A program made the translations under genes and the position numbers. Shown here in pieces: positions 1 to 11,000 of a DNA stretch of 64,000 nucleotides. The first letter of the stretch is position 1, and each line of letters begins with the position of its first letter. Under the pieces are notes generated by a model that made no database searches, had not been told where the DNA came from, and saw only the letters and a list, made by a program, of their open reading frames with translations. Origin of the DNA: Owenia fusiformis. Taxonomy: Eukaryota; Annelida; Polychaeta; Sabellida; Oweniidae. The stretch lies in assembly GCA_903813345.2 (NCBI GenBank), contig CAIIXF020000004.1, positions 11,128,196 to 11,192,195 of the forward strand, read 5' to 3'.

Positions 1-663
1 GAGTTGTACGTTCCCCATTGTTGAAAATATCAAAGCATTTATCTGTAATCTTATTCTGTTTGAATGCTTTGCATCATTCATATTTTCACCGTTCCCTGTA
101 TTGAGCATATTGTTGTATGTATTAAGCTTTTCGTAACGTTTAACCTTGATGTGGATTTAGTACAGAAGACACATCCTGTTTTCTCTGTTTCATGCGATAG
201 ATTGATATGATATTAATGATAGATCCATTTACTGAACCAATGACTAACAAAAATATTTTGACAGGGAGATGATTGTGTTTGGTCATAATTGGTACTAGTT
301 CAATAAAGTTAACCAAACCAGATAAAGTACAATATGTATGAGACCAGTATGCAATTACCAAAACACTGATTGGTTGGCACATTTTCAGCTTGGCATATTG
401 ACAAATTGACCACAGTTATTCGTGTTGTGATTACAACTGACTGTATATTTTGAGCTAGTTAAGAAATGAGGAATATTATTTTAATTAATTGTCAAATTAG
501 TGCCTTTTGACACGTCGTTCACCATGTTAAATCGTAGAAATATTTTGTTATATATAAAAGAATATTTTGATACAGGTCTCTCGACGGTGTGAAAATACCA
601 TAGTACCACGACAGATATAACAGCGTATGTGCGCCTCAAACAACAACAGAATGGAATACTCAC
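1..663 (-). other. Intron sequence of the left-edge chitin-binding gene
   Basis: This stretch lies 3' of the second coding exon of the gene at 664-2260 and begins with that exon's GT donor. By comparison with the complete copy, exons 3-6 should lie beyond the window's left edge. I see no exon of the family and no recognisable repeat here. Confidence 0.6.
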
Positions 664-2260
664 CGTCGCATGTTGTTACGTCACAGTCTACGTATTTTGG
701 GTCATCACATACAAGTAGATCTTGGTTCCAGGCGGTTCCTCCCATACACTTTCCAACAAATCCAGTTTTGTTCAGTCTAGCAGCATCACACACGACAAAT
801 GAACAACAATCCTCGCCAAAGTCGGTCCCGGCAAGATACCCGGATGTTGCCTTACATGCCTCTAGATGACAGATTCGAGAAGTTCTGAGAAGCGGTAATA
901 TTAAGCCGAGGGATATGATGACATCATGACAATGCATTTTACTAAGTTTCTGTTTTAAGGATATTAATAAGGGAAAGGACCAAAAGTTGTAATGGAACTT
1001 AGCAAGAAAAAGCAAACTCTTAAGTGTATACCAGTCAAGAAAAACAGACCCTATATAGCCCAAAACAATGATCTTACGTGAAAAGAAACAATGTCTAATA
1101 CCCCCTTTCCCCCACCATTCAAGAACCAATGTCACAATCTAACCTATTTATAGTTTATCGGGAAGTGAGTAGAGTTTAACCATAATAGAGAAACTGATTT
1201 TGACTAAAACATTCTAAAGATAGCAAATGGGACATGATTGGACATCAAGGAGCTATTGAGTAAAATATTTTCATGAGCCATGAAGGGATAAGTTCGGACA
1301 TTCCCATGGGACATCCCTGGGACATTAGGGGACACCAGGGGCGATGAATTCGTACGATCTGCGATCCGATCCGGATAAATTTTGCCATGGTAATGATGCA
1401 TTGTGGGATTAATCCAAGAATAAATCCAAAAATCGGTGAATTCGTACGATCCTTGGATTAATCTCAGGATAAATTTCAATTCACCTCTTGAGGTGGATTA
1501 CTTTTTGGATTTTTATTCGAATTCCAATGCAAATTGAATGAATCATGGGGATTCCCCTCATAATCCTCGGATCGTACGAATTCACCAAATATTTATCGGA
1601 TTAATAATCCAAGATTTATCCCGATAGATAAAATTTATCCGGATTGGATTTGGGATCGTACGAATTCACGGCCCCTGGGGACAATGTCCCACGTTGTCCC
1701 TTTTTGTCCCAAGTTGTCCCCGGGACAGTGTTCCAAGTTGTCCGATTTTGTCCATTTTGTCCCTTTATTTCTTAAGAAGGGAATGAACATGTTGATTCTT
1801 TTCTTGGGACATTTCCGGACAAATGAGGGGCATTTTATCACGTTATGATCATATGACCATTTTCTGACAAAATGCCGCTATATTCCAGGGTTCAAGACAT
1901 CATCGAGCAAAATGGGACAACGTGGGGCATTGTCCAATGATGTCCCATAATGTCCGGGGGACAACTGAGCGGACAAGTTGAGTCAAAACGGACAAAGGGA
2001 CAAAGTCGGACATTGTCCCATTGGCGTACGGCTAGCTTAACAGGGCACTGTATATTGGATGAAAATGTAACTGGAGTAAATTTGAGCGACCAATCAAAAC
2101 ATTCGGGATTGAATCAATTTCACAGGAATAATTATAAGTAACCAAATGAAACAAACATAACATAATTTGCATAAGTTGGATAATTGTACGTACCTGGGTC
2201 AGTCTCAACGGGTGGGCCACTGGCCATAGCCACAGCGAACATTAAAACGAAAGGCAACAT
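664..2260 (-). CDS. Secreted chitin-binding-like protein, copy 2 (5' part only, cut by window edge)
   Basis: Two coding exons are visible: 2194-2260 (ATG at 2260) and 664-861. Exon 1 encodes a signal peptide beginning MLPFVLMFAVAMASG and then PPVETDP. It ends in phase 1 at an AG|GTACGT donor. Exon 2 (198 nt, same length and phase as copy 1) encodes one cysteine-rich chitin-binding type-2 (peritrophin-A-like) module, with the pattern CCSFVVC, KCMGGTAWN, VCDDPKYVDC. It is nearly identical to exon 2 at 12765-12962. The clearest difference is the start of the module, EACKATSG here against ADCLSSSG there. Exons 3-6 are outside the window, so completeness cannot be judged. Intron 1 is about 1.3 kb, against 345 nt in copy 1, because it holds the GGACA/GTCC-rich repeat at 1236-2010. 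An untranslated first exon and TATA box at about 3125-3170 match those of copy 1. The likely role is binding chitin-like polysaccharide outside the cell; this is inferred from the family only. Confidence 0.85.
1236..2010. repeat. Nested inverted-repeat element with GGACA/TGTCC arrays
   Basis: Outer arms consist of many copies of GGGACA/TGTCCC (1240-1345 and 1665-2010). Inside lies a palindromic block from about 1347 to 1669, bounded by GAATTCGTACGATC and GATCGTACGAATTCAC. A second, smaller copy with the same termini sits inside it at 1434-1586 (GGTGAATTCGTACGATCC ... GGATCGTACGAATTCACC). This reads as a MITE inserted within a related MITE, both inside intron 1 of the left-edge gene. Confidence 0.7.
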
Positions 2261-2268
2261 GATCACTT

Positions 2269-3124
2269 CCTGTACATAAATAAAAATACATGCTTATTAG
2301 TATAATAAACACATTCAGTGCATTAATTTGCCATTGGAAGAAAAAAACAGTTACCAATCATTTGAAATATTTTTTGTCAATATTGTGTCAATTAAACTAC
2401 ATTTTGTTTCATTGTTGGTGACATTGGTGTCATATTTCCAGTCATACTTTCAATATTCAAGATCTTGCAGTTTACATACTTTCGGAGCGTCATCTTGACA
2501 CGTTTACATACATGTCATGAACATAGTTCAAAATTCTTCTGACTTAACAATACAACAACATTCACACCATTTTAAAGATGGTAATTTATTAGTTTATATA
2601 ATAGATGTCTTACTTAATCAGTGATTGGTAGTTAAAACGTTTTTCGTGTACAATTCGAGTCTCTAAAAGAACTAACTTATTTAAATGCATATGCTCGACA
2701 CAGCTCTTCAGCACCTAGGAGTCATGGTGATGCACGATTTTGACTGATTTATTCCATAGAAAATGTTAATAAAGCTAATATTCAGAATCAACTCACAATG
2801 TTAAAAACGCTTGTAGATATAAACATACGTCATTCTTATATGTTTTGGCAATTTTTCTTACATTAACGCTCTTTAATAATAAGAACCTCAATGATGGAGA
2901 TTTATCTGATTCAAACCTGTTTTTCAACAATTGTTAATCACTACTACAATAATGAAAAACTGCATCATTGGAGGAAAATAAATTTGACAAAAACATACGC
3001 AGTTATTTCATCTAAATCTGTTTTTGACAATTCTGCTTAGTACACATTTGCTAATTTGATTCAGAGTAAAGGTAAAATTAGAGGAAAACATATATCACAA
3101 AAACATATGGTAGAAGAGACTTAC
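2269..3124 (-). other. 5'-UTR intron of chitin-binding copy 2
   Basis: This intron runs from the GTAAGT donor at 3124 to the TATGTACAG acceptor next to 2269, nine bases before the ATG. It aligns in scattered blocks with the longer 5'-UTR intron of copy 1 (13384-15534). It lacks the 1-kb mariner remnant present there. I see no coding exon in it. Confidence 0.6.
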
Positions 3125-3170
3125 CTATTTGATCCTTAGATGTGGTTCACCTTGCCCCCGTGCTTATATA
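3125..3170 (-). promoter_or_regulatory. TATA box and short untranslated exon 1, chitin-binding copy 2
   Basis: On the minus strand TATATAAG (3163-3170) is followed about 30 bases later by the expected start of transcription. The short segment up to the donor ATCAAATAG|GTAAGT ends at 3125. The same arrangement with nearly the same bases occurs at 15535-15570 ahead of copy 1. Conservation of the TATA box and donor in both duplicates supports a real core promoter plus untranslated exon. The exact start site is inferred. Confidence 0.65.
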
Positions 3171-3878
3171 CCTAGGTGTAAATAAATGTATTTAGGACCT
3201 AAGGTGACATAATCTTCACCATTATACAATATGTTAAAGAAAAATATATTAATATTACTTCGCAAGTGCTCATAAATGTCAAACATTACCACTAGCGTTA
3301 TGATAAAATACAACTATTATAAGTATTAGTTTAACGATAATGGGATTAATTTTAGTTTAGATATATGTATACATTTTGAATATTAAATTTGCGCGTACTA
3401 ATTCTTCCCTGTAAGTGTAAAGATATCCTAACACTTTTTTGGTTGGCTTTGAAGAAATGTGTAAGAATATCTTCAGATTGATGTTAAGCTAGGGAAAGGG
3501 AACACGTGTACAGAAATATAACTTTTATTTGAGTGATTTGAAATACATGATTTTATTAGACTTTTTATACGCTGCTCAAAATGTATATTGTATTGGAATT
3601 GGATTATGTACATCTTAATGATGTTTAACCTGAAAATGAAATTATCAAAAACTGCACTTAACGCTATCGCTTTGATCACCAGGCAAAGAATATGATCAGA
3701 TGATTGTTTAACAATCTAATTTAACATATATGATCTTTAAATTCCATTATAGTAATTAAATAAAGCGGGGAATAAATGAGTTATTTTTAATATTGATATT
3801 AGAATAACTATTGTCGTTTCTATAATCAGACATCTTAAGCCATTGCTTCATATTCTAAGTGATTTAACTTAAATTGAA

Positions 3879-4350
3879 AGGCCCACTTTGGGAATTTTAA
3901 ACATTTTTAGGCGAAATAAAGACTTACATTTAAATGTTATAGTATGTCCAATGTATTGATAAGAACCTTATCTTTCATTTGACACCAACATCAGCTCAAA
4001 TGCACAACATCAAAGCTTACAATAACTTATCCAAAAATGTGTTTGATCTGTCAAGCTTTATATATCAAGTTTTTATCAATGTCATTGAAAGATGGCGAAG
4101 TTGTTTGTATTACATGATACATTCATGTTTATAGAAGTGTCGCCATCTTTTAAATCAATAGTAATCTAAAACATGTTTAACATGTGCATGCATATCTAAT
4201 GATCTCTGAACTTCTAATGCCTTTTTCTATGTGAGTTATTTTTCCTTGGTCCAATATTAAAGCAAATCAAACTTTGTGTCATATATGAGCAAGTGTCTGA
4301 GTAACATGTTTCAATGATTTTTTTTCTTCTAAATTAAGTAAAGTGTGCCT
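3879..4350. mobile_element. MITE with AGGCCCAC termini (TTAA type)
   Basis: The ends are AGGCCCACTTT (left) and AAAGTGTGCCT followed by TTAA (right). The interior is a reverse-complement relative of 17710-18137; both share the phrase around AATAAAGACTTACATTTAAAT. A probable half copy of the terminus also occurs near 33076. The right TTAA suggests a piggyBac-like target. The left flank is TTGA, probably a decayed duplication. Confidence 0.6.
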
Positions 4351-4392
4351 TTAAATGTATACATTTTATTTAGATATAAAACGAATATACAC

Positions 4393-5588
4393 GAGGGGTG
4401 ATTCAAAAGTGTTGGTCAAGATTTTATAGGCATGATTACGCTCACCCAATTTGTATGAGATTTGGTCATTTGGGACATATCAACCAATCGTCTATAAGTT
4501 GTTGAAACTGTATCACATCAATCGGAATACATTTCAATATATGGCACATCTCCCGCATTAGGCTGCTTATACCCGGAATTGGCTTTATAGTATATTGCCA
4601 TTATAATAACATGCATTTTCATGAAAAGTTAGCAAATAGCAATATTTGAAGGCGGTAGCACGATACATTCAACCATAATTCACATCATGCCTGATCATTC
4701 ATTTATTCTATTTAATATTTATTCAATCTGCAGTGGTAGTTATTTCCCTCAGTGTCAATCTCCGAACTGCATTTAAGATTGCTTCTACAATATGAATATT
4801 GTTTTTATCCTTGTGATAAGGGTGGCAAATTTGTGGTCTTTCAGATCGCTTAGGATTGAATACCCCCTCATTACCTCCACCGAAGCGCTTGTACAATCTC
4901 TAAAGGCTTGCCTTGAAAATGCCTTGTCTCCATGTGTGTGTTTTGATTTTCCTGGCAATAGCCTGTCTTGTCTCCTGTAAATAGCAATTGTACTTTAACA
5001 ATCCTTTGTTTGACGTTTATTTGTTGTAAATGACACATTTCTTCTGGGCATTTATTGGATACGTGTTAATCTTTGAGTATGACTCACTTTCTGACTCTCT
5101 GTGATTCACTATTTTAAAAGATTCATTGAGATGTAATACAGCACAATTTGCAGTTGAATTTAGAACTCACAAGCATATGAAAGGATATGTGACTCTTCCT
5201 TGGCACTTGATTTAACATTTTATAGACCCAACACGTGTTTTGAGTCTTTAAATAAAATAAAACAGATATGACAAAAGTATTCAATTATCATTCAAAAACG
5301 TTCATGGTTACCCTAGTTACCATGGTTACCCATAGTTGATACAATATTGAATGCAGTTAGATAAGAATTCGACACTTAGGAGATAATTGAATTATTTAAT
5401 GTCTGTGAGAAAAGTAAGACTGATTGGACAATGTTAAGTATGCCTATAACATTTTGTCCATACAATTTAAATGTGATTGTGTCAACATTTTGGAATTATC
5501 ATAGCTCTTTGCCTACATTTAAGACATAGTTCCCTTTTTATGTGTATCGTCTCGTGGAAATTGTTAAAGTGCAACGAAACTTCCTTAA
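4393..5588. other. Intergenic, with one lone mariner-type end
   Basis: At 4393 the sequence ACGAGGGGTGATTCAAAAG resembles the termini of the mariner-like elements elsewhere in this window, but I find no matching right end nearby. Around 5300-5330 there is a cluster of GGTTACC/CCATGG motifs. I see no exon-like coding segment. Confidence 0.4.
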
Positions 5589-7485
5589 AGCTACGTTCAC
5601 ACCAATGGCGCTTTGATGGCGCTTTAAAGCGGCTTGTAAAGCGGCACCAAAGCGTAACAAAGCTTGATTAAAGCGTCGGGGTCGTAATAGGTATTAGAAA
5701 AGCTCGGAGTAAAGCGGAATATTCGGCAAGAGCGCAAACAATTAAAACTGTTCAAGCTACGTTCGCACCAACGGCGTTTTGATGGCGCTTTACAGCGGCT
5801 TGTAAAGCGGCATCAAAGACTTTGCATGCCGCTTTAAAGCGCCACCAAAGCGTCGTTGGTGTGAACTTAGCTTTACCAAGGATTAAGCTATGTTCACACC
5901 AACGGCGAATGCCACGCTTTAAATCGGCGAGCAAAGCGCCGTCATTTTTGTCATTTTTCTTCATACCAACGGCGCTTTGATGGCGCTTTAAAGCGGCTTG
6001 TAAAGCGGCACCAAAGCGTAACAAAGCTTGAATAAAGCGTCGGGGTCGTAATAGGTCGTAGAAAAGCTCAGAGTAAAGCGGGATATTCGGCAAGAGTGCC
6101 AAAAAATGTTAAACTTTTTAAAATTTTTGGGCGCTCTGTTACGAATCGATTAAGCGCCGAGAGCGTATCAAAGCTTAGAAAACCGTAACAAAGCTCAGAA
6201 AAGCTTGATCCAAAGCGTAGGAAAGCTTGTCATAGCTCTAAAAGGTTCCTCACGCTTTGATCTCGCTTTGATCAGGCTTTGTTACGCTTGAAATCACGCT
6301 TTGATAAGCATTATTACCCTTTGATGCGATTATGACGCTTTAAATCAGGCTCTGATACGATTGCAAAACTCTGTTGTGCATTGTTACGCTCTGTTAAGCT
6401 CTGTCACGCATTGGAAAATGTCGAGATCGCCGATTCCATGCCGCTTTTGATCCAATGACTATACAAAGATGCAGTAGATCCATAAAACCATTGCATCTTT
6501 GACTCGAGAACACGATGGCAGAACAACGAGATCCAGAAATTCCAGATGGACCAGAGCATGACTTATCTGACGAAGACATGACGTTTGTCGCACGGCGTGA
6601 TATAGCGTGTGGAAACTTGTCAAGCGTACAGCAAAGCGTTTCAATCCTTGATTAAAGCGTCTCAATTCGTTGGAAAGCTTGAGAGTCCTTCATGAAAGTG
6701 TAACAAAGAGTGTCAGATATTGATGATAGCGTCTGACCTCGTGTCAGATCTTCATGCCAGATCGTAGCTAATCTTGAGACATCTTAACAAAGCGTGTCAA
6801 GTGGTAAGAGACCGTGAACAGACTGTGGTCCCCGCTTTGAACCAAGCTCTGTTAAGCTTTCCTACGCTTTGAGTCAAGCTTTGTTGAGCTTTGTTACGGT
6901 TTGTTAAGCTTTGATACGCTCTCGGCGCTTCAATCAATTCGTAACAGAGCGCCCAAAATTTTTAAACAGTTTAAACATTTTTGGCGCTCTTGCCGATTAT
7001 CCCGCTTTACTCCGAGCTTTTCTACGACCTATTACGACCCCGACGCTTTAATCAAGCTTTGTTACGCTTTGGTGCCGCTTTACAAGCCGCTTTAAAGCGC
7101 CATCAAAGCGCCGTTGGTGCGAACGTAGCTTGAACAGTTTACATTTTTAGTGCTCTTGCCGAATATCCCGCTTAACTCCGAGCTGTTCTACTTCCTATTA
7201 CGACCCCGACGCTTTAATCAAACTTTGTTACGCTTTGGTGCCGCTTTACAAGCCGCTTTGAAGCGCCATCAAAGCGCCATTGGTGTGAACGTAGCTTTAA
7301 CAGTTTTAAAAGTTTTGGCGCTCTTGCCGAACATCCCGCTTTACTCCGAGCTCTTACCCCGACACTTTAATCAAGCTGTACTACGCTTTGGTGCCGCTTT
7401 ACAAGATGCTTTAAAGCGCCATGCTTTGTTGCCGCTTTGCTCGCCGATTTAAAGCGTGGCATTCGCCGTTGGTGTGAACGTAGAT
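5589..7485. mobile_element. Large foldback element of CAAAGCG/CGCTTTG repeats, TTAA-flanked
   Basis: The termini are AGCTACGTTCACACCAA (left) and its near complement ending GGTGTGAACGTAGAT (right). They are flanked by TTAA at 5585-5588 and 7486-7489. The two halves are long imperfect inverted repeats made almost wholly of short phrases such as AAAGCGGC, AAGCGTAACAAAGC and CGCTTTG. Smaller copies with the same ends are nested inside, for example about 5753-5876 and near 5886. Open frames across it translate these repeats and are not genes. It reads as a non-autonomous foldback transposon, probably piggyBac-like by its TTAA site. Confidence 0.75.
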
Positions 7486-8006
7486 TTAAGAGCAAGCTTT
7501 GTAAATATACGTTCAAAATTATGACATCGATTTTGAGATTATTAAGCCATTTGGTTAATAGTAAAATCGGGTGTTATAGCAAAAGCAAAAAAACTTCCCT
7601 CATGTGTTGCAATAAATGTTTTATATGATGTCCTAGATTATATAAACGTTTGATAAGAATTGTATGTTTAGAAATATTTTCAAAACGAATGCAATTATCG
7701 TAGCTCTGGGTATTGTTTATCGCGTTTTTACTCTAATTGACATGGTTACCATGGCATCTTGAACAACTTGGATTTATTTACCAAGTGGTAGTTCGAAAAG
7801 GTGTTGATTGATATGCTAAGATTCAAGTTGTTTTGGCGAGTCAAATCAATAATGTTGTAGTACCAGGTAACAAGTATGTAACGTTTGGATATTTTCTCCA
7901 AAGTATTCGTACGTTTTTATGAATGCAAATAAATAAATACGTAACGGCTTTAACACACATGACAAAATTATTGTTTTCATATTTTATTGCGCCAAATGCT
8001 ATACAT
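7486..8006. other. Short intergenic and 3' flank of chitin-binding copy 1
   Basis: This stretch holds the 3'-untranslated region of the gene ending at 8007. On the minus strand an AATAAA poly(A) signal lies at 7983-7988, about 20 nt after the stop. Nothing else is recognisable apart from CATGGTTACCATGG near 7741. Confidence 0.5.
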
Positions 8007-11000
8007 TTATACGTCTGAGGGGAGCTCGCAACAGCAAACCTCCTCATCAAAGTTGAAAATGAGTTGTAGGCCATCCATATCCTGTGGGCAACACTGAAGT
8101 CTGTCACTGGCTCCAGGGCCATCTGTGATGATGTATTGTGTGTCGTCACCTCCCTCGATGTAATAGTTTCCAGCACGGCAGCAAGTACCTACACACAAAC
8201 AATTTTTACTCACATAATAAAGTGTATGCTAAATCTACTGATCTACAATTTGTCTTAATATGAAGGCTATATTATGGGAGGTTTTGGATATTGTTCGATT
8301 CTGAGGGAAATATAGATATCTTACAGAGAGCAAGAATGGTCCAAGGTAAGATATCACATTTACCGAAGGATGTATCCCATATTTAAAACCGACCGTCACT
8401 TGACTAATTTATTTTATGTCAAATGACACTAAAATAGAGTTGACATCATATCATTAAATTTTACAAGGCCATAAATGAAAAAAAGTGTGTAGAGCAATTA
8501 GGTGCACTTATCAACAAAAAACATCATCCTTGAAGTATGGGAGCGGGAGATACACAACAGGAGATAAAGAACAGGAGCTATGTATATGTCCTGCTTCCCC
8601 GAGATATTAATTCTATATCCAACTGTTATTAATCTAAAACCGCATCTGTCATGGGTGCATCTTATTGTACACCCCCCCCCCCAGGTTTTCCAACCGGAAT
8701 CCTTCATTCCACATCGTGTAAAAGCATGTTTATCGTCAAATCTTGATTTGTAACATTGGGCTTTTAGTTCTGAACTTCATGACTTTGACATTTTGAACCG
8801 CCAAACAGGTGTTAACAAGCCATCAAGAAAGGGAATTTCCGGTTGCTAAACTTAAGGCTTCTTATGGAGTGTGGTTTATAAATTCTGATATATAACAATG
8901 TACCTGATCCAGTGCCATCACATGGAGGATCGGTAGTGGCATCACCGCACAGGGCGCTCATACAATCCATAACATTGTATGGGATATCACATGTTTTGTT
9001 TGCAGAATTCCAGACGCTGCCTCCCAAACATGCGTATACGTCATATCCGGTCCTGAAATGAACGTTTTTAATAATTGAGCTAGAGGTTTCTTTTAATTGA
9101 TTATGAAGGGGCGAGATTATAATTAGCGTGTTTGGGTCACCACACGAAGTTATTATTATGTTATTAGTATAATAGTCTCACACGTATTTGTGAACGGTGT
9201 TCGACGGTGTTCAGCTTACTTTTGCTGAGATTTTATCATGTAAATGTCTTGTTATTAAATCATGAATATCTTTAACTGTGGTTATTGTATATCGATATTT
9301 TATCATTGTTATTTTGTATACCTGTTGGCAAAACATTGAATGTAGGAGCAGCAGCCATCACCGGTTGGGTCATCAAAGAAAAATGATGTGGTATCAGCAC
9401 AAGCGGGATCCACCTCATCTAACAGACAAATGGGAAATTTTACTAATTATGCTGTAGTAATATGCTAATTTGGACAAACGGGAGCTTTTGCTACTGATGC
9501 CGTACTTGTATTCTAGCTTGGACAAATGGGAAACTTTAATAAGAATGCTGTGCTCGTATTCGGTTGGACAAATGGGACATTGTACTAATTATGCTGCACT
9601 TAGACAAATAGTAAATTTTACTAATTGTATTGTACTCTAACTTCGACGAATGGGAAATATTACTAATTATTCTGTACTCGTATTTTAGCTTTGACAAATG
9701 GGAACTTTTACTAATTTACTGTACTTGTATTCTAGCTTAGACAGTTGGGAACGTTTACTAATTATGCTGTTCTTGTATTCTAGCTTGGACAAATGGGAAA
9801 GGATCTAGTACACTCTCCATTATGATCTCCCCATGAAAAAAATAAATTCATCTGATTTCTCAGTATACTGAGTATACTGCTTTAATTATTACATTTATAT
9901 GCACACTAGTATCTTGCTGACCTATATTCAGCACTGTATTGATTTACGGGCCACTTATTAGGGTCATAATTCAATCATAAAGTGTAGAGGCATAGATTAC
10001 AAACCAGGAAGTATTTTTGTGTAATATTCGCGTAGGAAGTATTCAAATATGTTGCTAAATAATGAAATATTAGTATAATCCTCGGTGCTCTCGCACCTTC
10101 TTCTGTGTCAGACATATTTACTAAGTTCTATAGATGATAAATTGATTAAAATCTCACAAATCTTCAAAATTAAAATTCATTTTTTCAAGACCCCAGCGAA
10201 CTTCCGCCCAGAGTACTATTTTGCACTGAACGAATATTGATCCCCGGGGCTATTTCATATATCTCTTACATTGAAATTAATGCATAAAATAAATATACAT
10301 AAATTATAAAATATGATAGTATAATCCTCCGTTTTTCAAACTTGTATGATATTTGATAAGTGTAGAAGTTGTTTTTGGAACATTTTTTTGGAGAATTATA
10401 TGACTTTATGTTCTTTATGTTACATCTAAAAATGATATATTTTGACCATGGCGGTATTATCGTGTTGCCAATTATCGCACCTCTTCCTTTTGCTAATTAT
10501 GCTGTTATTGTATTATATTCTAGCTTGGGCAGATGGTTAATTTTAATATTTATGCTGTGTTCGTATTCTAGCTTGGACAAATGGGATATTTTACTAATTA
10601 TGCTGTTCTTGTATTCCAGCTTGGACAAATGTGAAGTTTTACTTATTATGCTGAACTTGTATTCTAGCTTGGACAATCGGGAATGTTTTCTGATTACTGT
10701 ACTCGTATTTTAGCTTGGTCAAATGGTCAATTTTACTCTTCAAAGTTGACCGGTCACAAATAAACAACAAGTTAATTTGTTCGATGATTTTAATCCAATC
10801 TTTGCATAATAGACACTGGTGATCCACTCGATTACGCTGGTTACCGAAACGGTTCGTTTTGGTAACCGGCGTAATGGTAATAACTTATTTCACGCGTTGT
10901 AGGCAGAATCCCCACGACGTTTTTTCTCACAAACGTGTATCAGTATCATACGTTTTAGAAAATGTTCGTGTTTGCGAGAATAGCTCAGAAGACAACAGAA

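Noticed and set aside
5752-7452. Open frames of 100-116 codons with repeated PNIPLYSEL / ALKRHQSAVG phrases
   Set aside because: They are translations of the AAAGCG foldback words and occur on both strands of the inverted repeat.
9425-10740. Regularly spaced repeats resembling a CRISPR array
   Set aside because: Units are degenerate head-to-tail copies without unique spacers, inside an intron of an animal gene: a minisatellite.
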